Assembly: GCF_030817195.1 (NCBI RefSeq)
Contig: NZ_JAUSYZ010000002.1
Coordinates: forward strand, 1-64,000
Source: Arthrobacter globiformis
Lineage (GTDB): Bacteria; Actinomycetota; Actinomycetes; Actinomycetales; Micrococcaceae
DNA length: 64,000 bases
Direction: 5' to 3'
The notes beneath the pieces were generated by a model. It was not told the origin of the DNA, did no database searches, and worked only from the letters and a program-made list of their open reading frames with translations. Numbering within the stretch: position 1 is the stretch's first letter; every line of letters begins with the position of its first letter. Below, piece after piece: positions 34,701 through 42,831 of the stretch. The position numbers were made by a program, and so were the translations under genes.

Positions 34701-35865
34701 CGTCGAGCGCTGGCACCAGCGGGCCTGGCTGCTATCTGTGCTTCCTTTTGCAGCTGCTGCAGGAGTAGCAACGGCAAATCAGGCAGTCACGGAACTGACC
34801 ACTGGTCAAGCTCAACTGGGTAGCAAGGAGAGCAGGGATTTCCTCGATTCTGCCAGTGACCTGATCGTCTCTACCCCTGAATTGTGCGCACCCTTTGTCC
34901 AACTTGCCGTCCATCAACGAGCTGCCGGTTCGCTCAGACAAGTGTTAACCAACACAAGCGCCGATGAACGTGCGCAAGCTGCACAGCACCTGCGACTCCA
35001 CAGAGATGCGATCGCCGCCATGGTGTTTGACATGACCAGGAGCTCTAATGGCGAGCAATCAGCAGCTGCCGAACTTCTCCGAAGTCTCGTGCAAGAGAAC
35101 GTGGTGAATCTCGATTGGCCCACACTGCAGAACGCTTTGGATGCCGCAACCTATCCCAACGCACGCGCTGTCCTGGTCAGATTGATTCATTTCGTGCAAG
35201 GGGACAGCAGCAACGGTAACCCCGACAAGCGGTTGTCGTGGATACGGGAGTCGGTTCGATTGAAAGGGTCAGTCCTAAGGCGGCCGGCACCGGACCGCCG
35301 ACAACTGCCCCCGGTTCTCGCCAACGCCTTCCGTGATTCCTGGCTAATGATGCTCCAGGAATTAGGAGGGGCTGAAGACCTTGAATTAGCTGTTGCCCTT
35401 TGTCTCATGCCGTTTCAGACGGAGCGCGGCCCCACCCTCGATGTAGTGGGCTTCGTGCCGTTTGGAAAAATGATAAAAAGGTTGGCACCTGAGATTTCGG
35501 ACCCTCACAAAGCCAGGGACGCGCTGCTGCACGTGGCGATGCAACTCGCTGCCGCCAACTACTCCGGTAAACAGAAAAGGAACGCATCCAGTGCTCTGGC
35601 TCGCGCCATCGCTCCCCTATTGCAGCGCGAGGAACGTCAAGCCTCTCCTGCACTATTAGGTGCACTTGCCTCTGTTCCGTCGCCTTTCGCGAAAAAGATC
35701 ATCCAGACGGTAGCCCAATTGGCGTATCTGCAACGTCGAAACGAGCTCCTGTCCCTCCTGCACTCCCCTATCCCCGAGGACGTGCGCGCCATTGCAATTT
35801 ACGAGTTGCGGCGCCGAGGTGACCCAACCGGCTCCAGCCTCTTCCCCGAAATCAGAAACTTGTGA
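31723..35865 (+). CDS. Large STAND/NACHT-like NTPase
   Basis: A 1380-aa protein of the STAND class, signal-sensing P-loop NTPases that oligomerise when they bind a trigger; many act in anti-phage immunity. Walker A is GEAGNGKST at 284-292, Walker B LVVLIDTADLLL with Asp347, and a sensor-like LLTTRPAE follows near 385. A winged-helix-like part then leads into about 800 residues of helical repeats. Residues 1-270 match no nuclease, TIR or protease domain I can see. An in-frame TAA at 31711 precedes ATG 31723, and no ribosome site is evident, so the N-terminus could be truncated. The nearby membrane proteins could be its effectors (inference). Confidence 0.85.
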   Translation: MPAPSGLSPLRTAARRDLQFLILGRVATPGKRAGSRLYKDTRSAPNLNQYVTALLRTKMPDIEPDDRFTWLVITHVLLSASDASWPENRDLIAAKHLLALGNRGEYHDDLPVPGHVDTLESVRRSLKRPGTARDFAENMTLRKAFVARIFGFSDPGVLKPGSPSSDQITGGVFNAVERFIESTGTEELTELFGSLQQITDEPQSDAHDSEAVSAVSIQDPAIPLNVNRVLALGYRLEQALGAFTQVQRDDANRAVDYVRRNVEDGILQRMSAPVVRSNIQVVIGEAGNGKSTLLWGLARRVRSLGRLKPILVSAAWLRGNEQDGPLLEPEDLVAAARSIDNLVVLIDTADLLLHDERARFLLLHVIEQLSSKGARVLLTTRPAEAIHLPEDFGTRVSLGLYDPDMELPTAVRSLSSRFCPDSDAEMIRGSISSAVTRGLPVSSVCRSPLMLRMLFEVSGDSGPLMDLDVTALYELYWKQRVQQDLGPGRDGAASHHDLSRTAGQVALQMLELGSPEVQETEMDSVSEEGGRSSLLLLERRNILTRTGPLLSFFHQTMFEFAAAKTILHRDPALGLQILLTRVLERPSDLFVGAVLEQALILFGKHRRLRPDLSKVLSILCSSEFDSLQGIGLIGVAHNSWVHATDDDQVPGSHTIIEALERLPGPLVRQFLRAIPRIERLDIELTLHQLSAVWGRKEASLCLEVLETANKLRHRYPTQVATWFRLVDCCSYFIDCHPKGLDAPVLLELLEALPGYGSANGVAAVRSAYPRILKKLGATAGRTTFLSILASINRNWSLIGSQEYLDEIVSVVDSVQSGANKAGRPMRPPEGRIVQTALAQVLLAQELIIDEESPVEAEGRWMHRARDLCSDLEQDPRGTRTGARLTSLALYARGLADSGGALKAILDEVMALQNWQALRQLPVNFFAVILERECQAAELLVPRLISWLGFLPVEPNKAKSLQDIQASVARATLADARVSKRSFQAICLDMGSATVERWHQRAWLLSVLPFAAAAGVATANQAVTELTTGQAQLGSKESRDFLDSASDLIVSTPELCAPFVQLAVHQRAAGSLRQVLTNTSADERAQAAQHLRLHRDAIAAMVFDMTRSSNGEQSAAAELLRSLVQENVVNLDWPTLQNALDAATYPNARAVLVRLIHFVQGDSSNGNPDKRLSWIRESVRLKGSVLRRPAPDRRQLPPVLANAFRDSWLMMLQELGGAEDLELAVALCLMPFQTERGPTLDVVGFVPFGKMIKRLAPEISDPHKARDALLHVAMQLAAANYSGKQKRNASSALARAIAPLLQREERQASPALLGALASVPSPFAKKIIQTVAQLAYLQRRNELLSLLHSPIPEDVRAIAIYELRRRGDPTGSSLFPEIRNL

Positions 35866-36038
35866 CGGCACCACCGAAACCGCTCGTTCTTTGACGTAGG
35901 GGTCCAACAGGTATCCCGGGAGACAACGAACACTCCTCCGCTCCTCACCAGTCCGAGCATCCGAAGGAAATCAGCTTGCAGGGGATGTTATGACTGGTTC
36001 GCTGAAGCTCAATCGAACGTTTCCAGAAGGGATTGAGC

Positions 36039-36320
36039 ATGAAGCCGGTAGGCAAGGGAGCACGCTTGGACCTGAACGTGCTCGGGGAACTCCATAAACT
36101 GACGCCATTCCTGCTTTTCTGCGGTGTCTACGCCAAGCAGATGTACCCCGGCAAGAAAACAACGGCCAAACGAATCGCACAGTTCAAAAAGGACCATCCG
36201 TTTGCCTTCAAAGTCCTCTGGGCATTGGATTTGCTGGTTCAAATAGCCGCTGTAGCGTCGGTTATGGGGACTGTTGGTCTAGTGGTAGTCAGGGCACTGC
36301 TCAACCTCACGATGACCTAG
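36039..36320 (+). CDS. Small membrane protein
   Basis: A 93-aa protein with a basic N-terminal half (MKPVGKGARLDL, KQMYPGKKTTAKRIAQFKKD) and one or two C-terminal membrane segments (FKVLWALDLLVQIAAVA and VMGTVGLVVVRALLNLT). AGAAGGGA is correctly spaced from ATG 36039. It is the last gene before the transposase remnant. No family recognised. It could belong to the island. Confidence 0.5.
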   Translation: MKPVGKGARLDLNVLGELHKLTPFLLFCGVYAKQMYPGKKTTAKRIAQFKKDHPFAFKVLWALDLLVQIAAVASVMGTVGLVVVRALLNLTMT

Positions 36321-36415
36321 CTCATGCAAGCAGCATTCCACCTCGGCGGAAGAACAAGTGTGCACTTTGAGGGCTTGAAACACACCCCAAGCCACTACAA
36401 CAGTCTGGTGCTTCA

Positions 36416-36862
36416 TTAACGGCTGCGGCCTGGCATTCCTGGCAGCCTTGATTGCGGCTGTGGGGGCTGGGCAGGGCAGACCCGAAGATGCTGAACCCGG
36501 ACAACATTTCCCTGTAGTTCGTGAAGAGGCATCGAGTTCCCAATGGCGTTGCGTTTCTCCAACTCCGCGGCGGTGTCGTAACGGTAGTAGCCGACCAGCT
36601 CACGGACACGCGCCCAGTTCTTCTGTTCCACATGGGCGCATCGTTTTTGTCCCCCGGCCTGGAACGGGTGAAGGTGATTGCCGGGCATGGCAGTACTCCA
36701 GCAGGTAGTCGTTGATGAAGTCGGATCCGCTGTCTGAGGATCCCAAGGATCGAAATGGGAAGCGGCCAGGGCGTACTGCAGGGCTGCGAACACCCATTTC
36801 TGGGCGTTGTCGGGACCGACCGGTACCGTCCATCCGGGCGCGATATCAGTCAGATGCACCTA
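36416..36862 (-). pseudogene. Degraded DDE-type transposase (integrase catalytic core)
   Basis: Three pieces of one rve-type transposase are found in different minus-strand frames. The first is HLTDIAPGWTVPVG and QKWVFAALQYALAA near 36859-36740. The second is DSGSDFINDYLLEYC near 36690-36730 (normally DNGSEFIN, so the catalytic Asp is kept and Asn is changed). The third is CAHVEQKNWARVRELVGYYR with DTAAELEK near 36520-36630. The N-terminus is missing beyond 36862 and the C-terminus is lost. It marks an old insertion at the right edge of the accessory island. Confidence 0.8.
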
Positions 36863-36981
36863 CAATCCAACCTGACGTCAGGCTGCCATAAGCCTTGCGG
36901 ACAAACCAAGGGTCGTTCCTTCAGGTCGGTGGATTTTTATCACAGATCGGTTCGTCACGCTCTGGTGTCGGTACGTTCTGG

Positions 36982-38157
36982 TCAATCTTTCTGCCTGCTG
37001 ATGAATGCGCCCATACCGGGAACGGTAAATTGCACGTGCCCGTGCTCCGGGGCGAAGATGATGCCTTTTTCGATGAGGCGGGCACGTTGGCTGGTAAGGG
37101 AACTGTGGTCCTTTCCGAGCCGTTCGCCTAGGTCAGCTGTGGTTGACGGGCCTTCACCGTCCTGGCTCATCGCGCGCAGGTAGTTCCTTTCGGCGCGTGT
37201 TGCCCGTTGCCACCGGGCGACGAAGAATCCATGGTCCAGGTCTGCTGTTCCGAGCTCGACGGCAAGGCGGGCGTCCCCGACAGTGATCTCTTTTTCGGAG
37301 GCTGCTTCCCAAAGCGTGCGCCCATATGCCTGCAGGAAGTAGGCGTAGCCCCCGGCCGCGTCGAGGACGGTGTCGAGGGCCTGCCCGCGAAGCACTCCCC
37401 CGAGCCGGCCGATCGGAACGGTGAGTGCTTCTGCTGCCGCGTCGGGAGCGAGTTTGCCAATCATGCGGTAGTGGAACAGCCGTTCGGCGTAGGAGCGGCT
37501 TTCGCTGAGTCGGCCCGGCAGCGAAGGCAGTCCTCCTCCGATGATGTAAAAGGGCCAGCCGCGTTGACCGGCGGCGTGCTGAACGGTCAACAGAGCACCG
37601 AGCAACTCGGTGTCGAGGTCCTGCATCTCATCGATTACCAGGGCGAACCCGGCCCTGGCCTTCCTCATGGACAGGGAGACGTCCTCGATCATTTCCTCCA
37701 AGTCGATGTCAAGGTCGCGGGAGTCCGCGCGGCCGGCCGAAAACTTCAGGTCGGCAGTGAGTCCTTGGAGCCCCAGTGAGACCGAGATGTTCGAGATGCT
37801 TCCCAGGCCTTGGCTGCGAAGATGCGACCACGCGGGGGTTTGCCGGAGTCGCCGGGCTCCGAGCTGGAGCTCTCGGGCAAGCTTCTTGCGGACGGCTTCA
37901 GGGCCGCCTTCTCCGGGCTGGGCTTCAAACTGGACGACGAGCCATCCGTTGCGTCGGGCCATCTCCGAGAACTCGTTCAACAACACGGTTTTGCCCACTC
38001 CCCTAAGCCCCGTCAGGAGAATGCCCCGGTCACCGGCAGCGTTGGCCTTGGCCCGGGCCACGAGAAGGTCGAAGGTATCAATTTCGGATTGCCTGCCGAC
38101 AAGGGCGGGAGGCTTGACGCCGGACCCGGGCGCGAATGGGTTTAGGGCTGGTTCCAT
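36982..38157 (-). CDS. AAA-type ATP-binding protein
   Basis: A 391-aa stand-alone P-loop ATPase of the archaeal-ATPase/Orc-like type common in actinobacteria. It opens with NPFAPGSGVKPPALVGRQSEID. Walker A is GLRGVGKT at 50-57, Walker B LVIDEMQDLD near 185, and a C-terminal winged helix (STTADLGERLGKDHSSLTSQRARLIEKGI) follows. Its role is uncertain; relatives occur as single genes and within mobile regions. It is separated from the transposase remnant by about 120 bases. Confidence 0.85.
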   Translation of the reverse strand: MEPALNPFAPGSGVKPPALVGRQSEIDTFDLLVARAKANAAGDRGILLTGLRGVGKTVLLNEFSEMARRNGWLVVQFEAQPGEGGPEAVRKKLARELQLGARRLRQTPAWSHLRSQGLGSISNISVSLGLQGLTADLKFSAGRADSRDLDIDLEEMIEDVSLSMRKARAGFALVIDEMQDLDTELLGALLTVQHAAGQRGWPFYIIGGGLPSLPGRLSESRSYAERLFHYRMIGKLAPDAAAEALTVPIGRLGGVLRGQALDTVLDAAGGYAYFLQAYGRTLWEAASEKEITVGDARLAVELGTADLDHGFFVARWQRATRAERNYLRAMSQDGEGPSTTADLGERLGKDHSSLTSQRARLIEKGIIFAPEHGHVQFTVPGMGAFISRQKD

Positions 38158-38417
38158 GGCTCCATAGTAGCCAAAGAATTGCGCAGCATCTCAAAACTTG
38201 AAATTATCTAGGATTATTTGGCCTTCTTGTTTGGAGCAGGTTGCTCTGCCCCTCACTTAGTCAGGAGCAGCGTTAAGCATGCACGCACCCAGCAACTTGA
38301 CGAAATCGTGGTTATCGGCGCTAAAAATGGCCGGGGAGCAGCCGTTTCAGCATGGGGCAGTCTGAGCCGAGGAAGGATTCCACTGGTGCAGGGCGGGAAC
38401 AGTTTGTTTAGTTGGAA
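38158..38417. other. Intergenic, possible small transcript
   Basis: This non-coding stretch lies upstream of the AAA gene and ahead of a strong plus-strand terminator at 38418. No protein frame is convincing. AT-rich sequence near 38190-38220 could contain promoters. See the orphan terminator. Confidence 0.35.
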
Positions 38418-38458
38418 TCCCGCCGCTGCGCGGTAAAGGGCAGCGGCGGGACTTTTAG
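38418..38458 (+). terminator. Strong intrinsic terminator with no plus-strand gene before it
   Basis: TCCCGCCGCTGC (38418-38429) pairs perfectly with GCAGCGGCGGGA (38440-38451) across a 10-base loop, followed by CTTTTAGG. The T-run makes it plus-oriented. The nearest plus-strand gene upstream ends more than 2 kb away, beyond the minus-strand AAA gene. It could end a small RNA, or act from the minus strand for the GH3 operon, although no T-run follows on that side. Confidence 0.65.
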
Positions 38459-38643
38459 GCGTGGCCCACCCCGCACATCAAGAATTGGCCGGGATTCCGT
38501 AAACCGCGCACTGCTACACGGTCGACCCTCTATGCGCTATATCCTCACGATTGGAGCAAGGCCAGCTGTGATTCGGCCGGTCACGCCGCTCCGGGCCCGT
38601 CCTGCCGTTCTGCGGTGTGCTGAGGTGCGCAGCAGTTACATCT

Positions 38644-38877
38644 TCAGGCCAAGTCCTGTTGGTGTTGTTCGCGGATGAGGCCGAAGGGTACGGCTGGGTG
38701 GGCCCTGACGATGTACCGGCCGGGGCCTGTTCTGGTGACCATGATGCCGGTTTGATGGCGGGTAGCGGCGTTTCGAACTGTTCCGATGGCCCCGTCGAGT
38801 GCTGCGTCGACCTCGGCGTGGCTACCTACCCTGACTTCGATCATGCCGGGTGTGCTGTTGTGGTCCCTCTCGGTCAT
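38644..38877 (-). CDS. Small 77-aa protein coupled to the GH3 glycosidase
   Basis: The ATG at 38877 overlaps the GH3 stop (ATGA), so it is translated with that gene. It resembles the 72-aa protein at 13227: MIEVRVGSHAEVD at the start, a helix, then TGIMVTRTGPGRYIV and AVPFGL near the end. The family is unnamed to me. Its presence with two unrelated glycoside loci suggests a shared accessory or sensing role (inference). Confidence 0.75.
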   Translation of the reverse strand: MTERDHNSTPGMIEVRVGSHAEVDAALDGAIGTVRNAATRHQTGIMVTRTGPGRYIVRAHPAVPFGLIREQHQQDLA

Positions 38878-41357
38878 GGCGCAAGCACTACGGTGGTATT
38901 GGATTGCAGGTCCTTTACTGAGAACCCAGTGAGGAGTTCGTATTTGCCCGCCTCATAGCTCCAGCCGTTGTCCCAGTACGCCAGAAGACGGCTGGGGACT
39001 TCGACAGTCTTGGTGACGGTTTCGCCGGGTTGGGCCCAGACTGGGGTGGAGGCGACGAGCCACCGGACCGGCCGGTCGACGGCTGAGTCTGTCTTCTCGG
39101 CGTAGACCTGCACCACGTGCTTGCCGGACCGTTCGCCGGTGTTGGTGAGGGTGACGGTCACGGGGACGACGTCCCCGGGTGCAGCCGGCTCGGTGGGTCC
39201 GTTGACCGTGTCGAGTTTCCAGGTGGTGTAGCCCAGGCCGTAGCCGAATTCGTAGGCGGGTGTGGCTCCGGTTTTGAGCCAGGCGCGGTAGCCGATGTGG
39301 ATTCCTTCGTCGTAGCGGAGTTTGCCGTTGGCGTCGGGGGTGGTGTTGATGACCGGGACGGTGCCTTGAGTGGCGGGCCAGGTGGTGGGCAGGCGTCCGC
39401 CCGGTTCGGCGGTGCCGGTGAGGATGTCGGTGAGGGCGTTGCCGAATTCCTGGCCGCCGAAGTAGCCGATCAGGATCGCGGCGACCTCGTGCCGCCACGG
39501 CATGATGACGGGTGAGCCGGCGTTGACGATCACGACTGTGCGGGGGTTCGCGGCTGCGACCGCGTGCACCAGGCGGTCCTGCATGCCGGGCAGGTCCAGG
39601 GTGGTGCGGTCGTAGCCTTCGGATTCCACGCGGGAGTTCGTCCCGACCACGACGACGGCGACATCGGCTTCCTGCGCGGCGTTGGCGGCCTCGATGATCA
39701 GTTGTTCAGGGTCCACATCTGCGGGCTCGGTGCCGAGGGTGATGCTGAGGGCGTTGTCCAGGGGCCCGGTGCGGTTGGAGGTGTCCAGTTCCACCCGGAC
39801 GTCCAGCGGAACACCTGCACGCACAGGGATCTCCACGGTTGAGGAGGGTGGGGCGAGGAACGATTCGGCGATGTCCTTGCCGTCCACCTTGATGTTCCCC
39901 TCGTGGACAAGAACGTCGTTGACATAGAGCTTGGTCTGGCCGACGGTGGCCGCCCCGAGGCGGACCGCCCCGGTTTCGTCCGGGGTGTAGATGGTGTGTA
40001 GCCGGACGGCTGAGGATTCCCTGACGGGGGCGTCTCCGCCGAACCAGACCAGCGCGGTGGAGCGGCGGTCCTCAACGAACAATTCGTCCCCTGCGGCGTC
40101 CAGGAAGCTCACGCGCAGCCCGGGTTGGCCGGTGGCCGGGTTCGTCAACTGGTCCAGGGGCAGTTCGGCGACGCCTTCCTGCACTATCGCGCCAATGCTG
40201 TAGGTGACGTTGTTGTCACCGAACGCGGCGCGGATACCGTCCAGGGGTGAGACGACCTTCTCCGGCAAAACCGTGGCCGAGCCGCCGCCCTGTGTCCTGG
40301 CGTGCTTGGCGTTGTGCCCGATCACCGCCACGACGCCGGTCGCGGCGCGGTCCAGCGGCAGCAGGCTGTCGTTCTTCACCATCACGGTCCCGGCGGCGGA
40401 GGCCTCCCTGGTGAACGCGACCAGGTCTTCCCGGTCAGCTGGTTCTGCCTGGACGGGTTCGAACCCTTCCAGCGCGCCGACACGGGCGGCGAGCTGCAGG
40501 ATCCGCAGCACCTTCCGGTCAACACTGGCTTCCGGAATCTCCCCTGCCCGGACGGCGGTTACGAGGGCCTCACCCCAGGGCCCGTCAGGGCCGGGCATGA
40601 CCAGATCCTGCCAAGCACGCGCGGACTCAACATTGCGCACGGCGGTCCAGTCGCTGATGACCACCCCGTTGAAGCCCCATTCGCTGTTCAGTGGGGTCTC
40701 CAGAAGGTCGTTCTCGGTCGCGGTGGTGCCGTTGATGGAGTTGTAGGAGCTCATCACCAGCCAAGCCCGGGACTCCACGATGGCTTTCTCGAACGCCAGC
40801 AGGTACAGCTCCCGCAGGGGGCGTTCGTCCACCTGGACGTCGACGGTGAAGCGGTCGGTTTCTGAATCGTTGGCGACATAGTGTTTGGGCGTGGCGCCGA
40901 CGCCGTTGCGCTGCACCCCATTTACGTATGCGGCCGCCAACTCTCCGGTGAGAACCGGGTCCTCGCTGAACGCTTCGAAATGACGGCCACCCAGAGGGGA
41001 CCGGTGCAGGTTAATTGTCGGGCCAAGAACCACATCGACGCCCTTGCGCCGGGCTTCCACCGCTGACGCGGCACCAAGGCGGTCGGCCATGGCAGGATCC
41101 CATGTAGAGCTGATCGCCGTGGCGGACGGGAAATTCACCGAGGGCTGCCGCTCATCCCATGCCTCACCCCGCACACCCGTCGGACCATCCGAGACCAGGA
41201 TCCGGCGCAGGCCGATCTTCTCCATCGGCCAGGTGTTCCAGAAGTCGCGGCCGGTCAGCAGCTGGACCTTTTCTTCAAGGGTCAGTTGGGCCTGGAGGGC
41301 ACGGAGGCGGTCGTCGGTGGTTTTTTCTTGGGTTTGGTGTGCGGTGAGCGTTTCCAT
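38874..41357 (-). CDS. Glycoside hydrolase family 3 beta-glycosidase with PA14-like insert
   Basis: An 827-aa retaining beta-glycosidase. The N-terminal barrel has the GH3 substrate-binding Lys158-His159 (TPKHYVANDSETDR) and the nucleophile Asp236 (GVVISDWTAV). The second domain (about 310 on) has VAVIGHNAKHARTQGGGSA. A PA14-like domain is inserted near 400-530 (YTPDETGAVRLGAATVG). The fibronectin III-like end has VTLTNTGERSGKHVVQVY. There is no signal peptide, so it acts inside the cell on imported glycosides. It follows the MFS transporter gene by about 50 bases, and its stop overlaps the 77-aa gene. Confidence 0.93.
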   Translation of the reverse strand: METLTAHQTQEKTTDDRLRALQAQLTLEEKVQLLTGRDFWNTWPMEKIGLRRILVSDGPTGVRGEAWDERQPSVNFPSATAISSTWDPAMADRLGAASAVEARRKGVDVVLGPTINLHRSPLGGRHFEAFSEDPVLTGELAAAYVNGVQRNGVGATPKHYVANDSETDRFTVDVQVDERPLRELYLLAFEKAIVESRAWLVMSSYNSINGTTATENDLLETPLNSEWGFNGVVISDWTAVRNVESARAWQDLVMPGPDGPWGEALVTAVRAGEIPEASVDRKVLRILQLAARVGALEGFEPVQAEPADREDLVAFTREASAAGTVMVKNDSLLPLDRAATGVVAVIGHNAKHARTQGGGSATVLPEKVVSPLDGIRAAFGDNNVTYSIGAIVQEGVAELPLDQLTNPATGQPGLRVSFLDAAGDELFVEDRRSTALVWFGGDAPVRESSAVRLHTIYTPDETGAVRLGAATVGQTKLYVNDVLVHEGNIKVDGKDIAESFLAPPSSTVEIPVRAGVPLDVRVELDTSNRTGPLDNALSITLGTEPADVDPEQLIIEAANAAQEADVAVVVVGTNSRVESEGYDRTTLDLPGMQDRLVHAVAAANPRTVVIVNAGSPVIMPWRHEVAAILIGYFGGQEFGNALTDILTGTAEPGGRLPTTWPATQGTVPVINTTPDANGKLRYDEGIHIGYRAWLKTGATPAYEFGYGLGYTTWKLDTVNGPTEPAAPGDVVPVTVTLTNTGERSGKHVVQVYAEKTDSAVDRPVRWLVASTPVWAQPGETVTKTVEVPSRLLAYWDNGWSYEAGKYELLTGFSVKDLQSNTTVVLAP

Positions 41358-41410
41358 GGGCTGGTTATGCTTCCTGTGTTTGTGGCGGGAGGGTGCGGTG
41401 TGGGTGCAGG

Positions 41411-42784
41411 TTAGCCGTGCTGGAGGGCTTCCTGGCGGCGGGTTTCGAGGATGTCACGTACCTTGGCGACGTCCCGGGGGTAGCAGAAATAGAGTGCTGT
41501 CAGAACCAGCGCGTTGATGAGCATGAGGATCACGAGGGTCCAGAGGAACACGGTCTGAATTCCGAGGGATGCGGCCAGGGCGCCGGCGCCGAGGGAGAAG
41601 ACTGCCCAGCCGATGGTTTCGAAGACGGTGAGGAAGATGGCGAATGCCTGGTTGCGCAATTCGGGCAGGACGACGGCGGCAACGATGGGGCGGTTCGCTG
41701 GCGGGTTGGCGCCTTGCGCGAAGCCCATCAGTGCCCAGAAGATGCCGTAGATGCCGATGTTGTCGTAGTTGAACTGGGTGGCGAAGAATGCGACGGCGGC
41801 GAAGAGTACCTGGGCGCCCTGCAGGTAGGCGATCCTGCCGCGGTCGGGCAGGACTCGGTCGAGGAGCGCCGTGAGCCAGCCGCCACCCGCGGTGCCGGCG
41901 AAATAGCCCAGCCCAAAGGGCAGGAGCACAATGGCCGCTACGGCGTTGGTGAAGTGGCGTTCGGCGACGAGGAATTGGATACCGAAGATCACGATGAGGA
42001 GGTGGCCGGACAGCAGGCGGGAGAGCATCATGACCGAGAAGCTCGGGATGCGGAACAGCGAGAGGACTGAGCCGACGGTTACCTTCGGTGCCAGGGCTTC
42101 ACGTCCTGTCAGGTCCGCAAGCTGCTTTTCGGACGCGCCGACGCCGGGGTCCTTGAGGAAGAACAAGACGAGCAAACCTGCGGCGATGCAGATGGCGCCG
42201 ATGGCCCACATGCCGTAGCGCCACCCGTCGGACAGTCCTGTGAAGAGCGCGATCAGGGGGCCGATGAACGAGCTGATAAGGCTGATGAAGCCGTAGAAGT
42301 AACCTGCGGCCCTGCCTCGTTGGCTGTCGTCGAAGGAGTCGGCGATGATGGCGTTCGCGATCGGGCTGCCGCCGATGATGGCTGCGGACATCAGGGTGTT
42401 GAAGATCAGCAGCTGAACGAAGTCCTGCGAGAAGCCGGCGGCAATGCCGAAGGCACCGCCGACAAAGGTTGTGGCTACCAGGGCCTTGCGGCGTCCGATT
42501 TTGCTTGCCAGCCAGGCCCAGGCGGGACCGGCGGGTACAGCGACGAGTTTGCCAAGGGCCGCCAACAGGCCAAGGTGGCTGCTTTGCAGTTTCAGCGCGG
42601 CGGCGATGGTGGGGAACAGCGTGGTGCTAAGACCGGCTTCGGTGTTGTCCACGACGGTAACGCCGGTGAGAACGGCGAGGTTGCGCCAGCGGTGCGGGAC
42701 GTGGCTGGCTTGGGCTAAGCCTTCCACCTGGGTGGCGGCGGCCGTGTTTTGGGCAGGTGTTGCGGGTACGCGGTGAGTGCTCAT
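41411..42784 (-). CDS. MFS transporter
   Basis: A 457-aa major facilitator with about 12 membrane segments. The MFS loop is GKLVAVPAGPAWAWLASKIGRRKALVATT after the second segment. The family-level fit is to sugar, anion or metabolite permeases. Between a sulfatase and a GH3 glycosidase, its likely cargo is the sulfated or desulfated glycoside (inference). The ATG at 42784 lies about 50 bases after the sulfatase stop, so the genes form one minus-strand operon. Confidence 0.9.
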   Translation of the reverse strand: MSTHRVPATPAQNTAAATQVEGLAQASHVPHRWRNLAVLTGVTVVDNTEAGLSTTLFPTIAAALKLQSSHLGLLAALGKLVAVPAGPAWAWLASKIGRRKALVATTFVGGAFGIAAGFSQDFVQLLIFNTLMSAAIIGGSPIANAIIADSFDDSQRGRAAGYFYGFISLISSFIGPLIALFTGLSDGWRYGMWAIGAICIAAGLLVLFFLKDPGVGASEKQLADLTGREALAPKVTVGSVLSLFRIPSFSVMMLSRLLSGHLLIVIFGIQFLVAERHFTNAVAAIVLLPFGLGYFAGTAGGGWLTALLDRVLPDRGRIAYLQGAQVLFAAVAFFATQFNYDNIGIYGIFWALMGFAQGANPPANRPIVAAVVLPELRNQAFAIFLTVFETIGWAVFSLGAGALAASLGIQTVFLWTLVILMLINALVLTALYFCYPRDVAKVRDILETRRQEALQHG

Positions 42785-42831
42785 TGAAGGAATCCTGTCT
42801 TCGTTGCCAGGGGACTGGATGGGTGGTTGGG

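Noticed and set aside
36009..36242. Minus-strand 77-aa frame opposite the small membrane protein
   Set aside because: The plus-strand frame has a proper ribosome site, basic N-terminus and membrane segments; the minus frame is its shadow.
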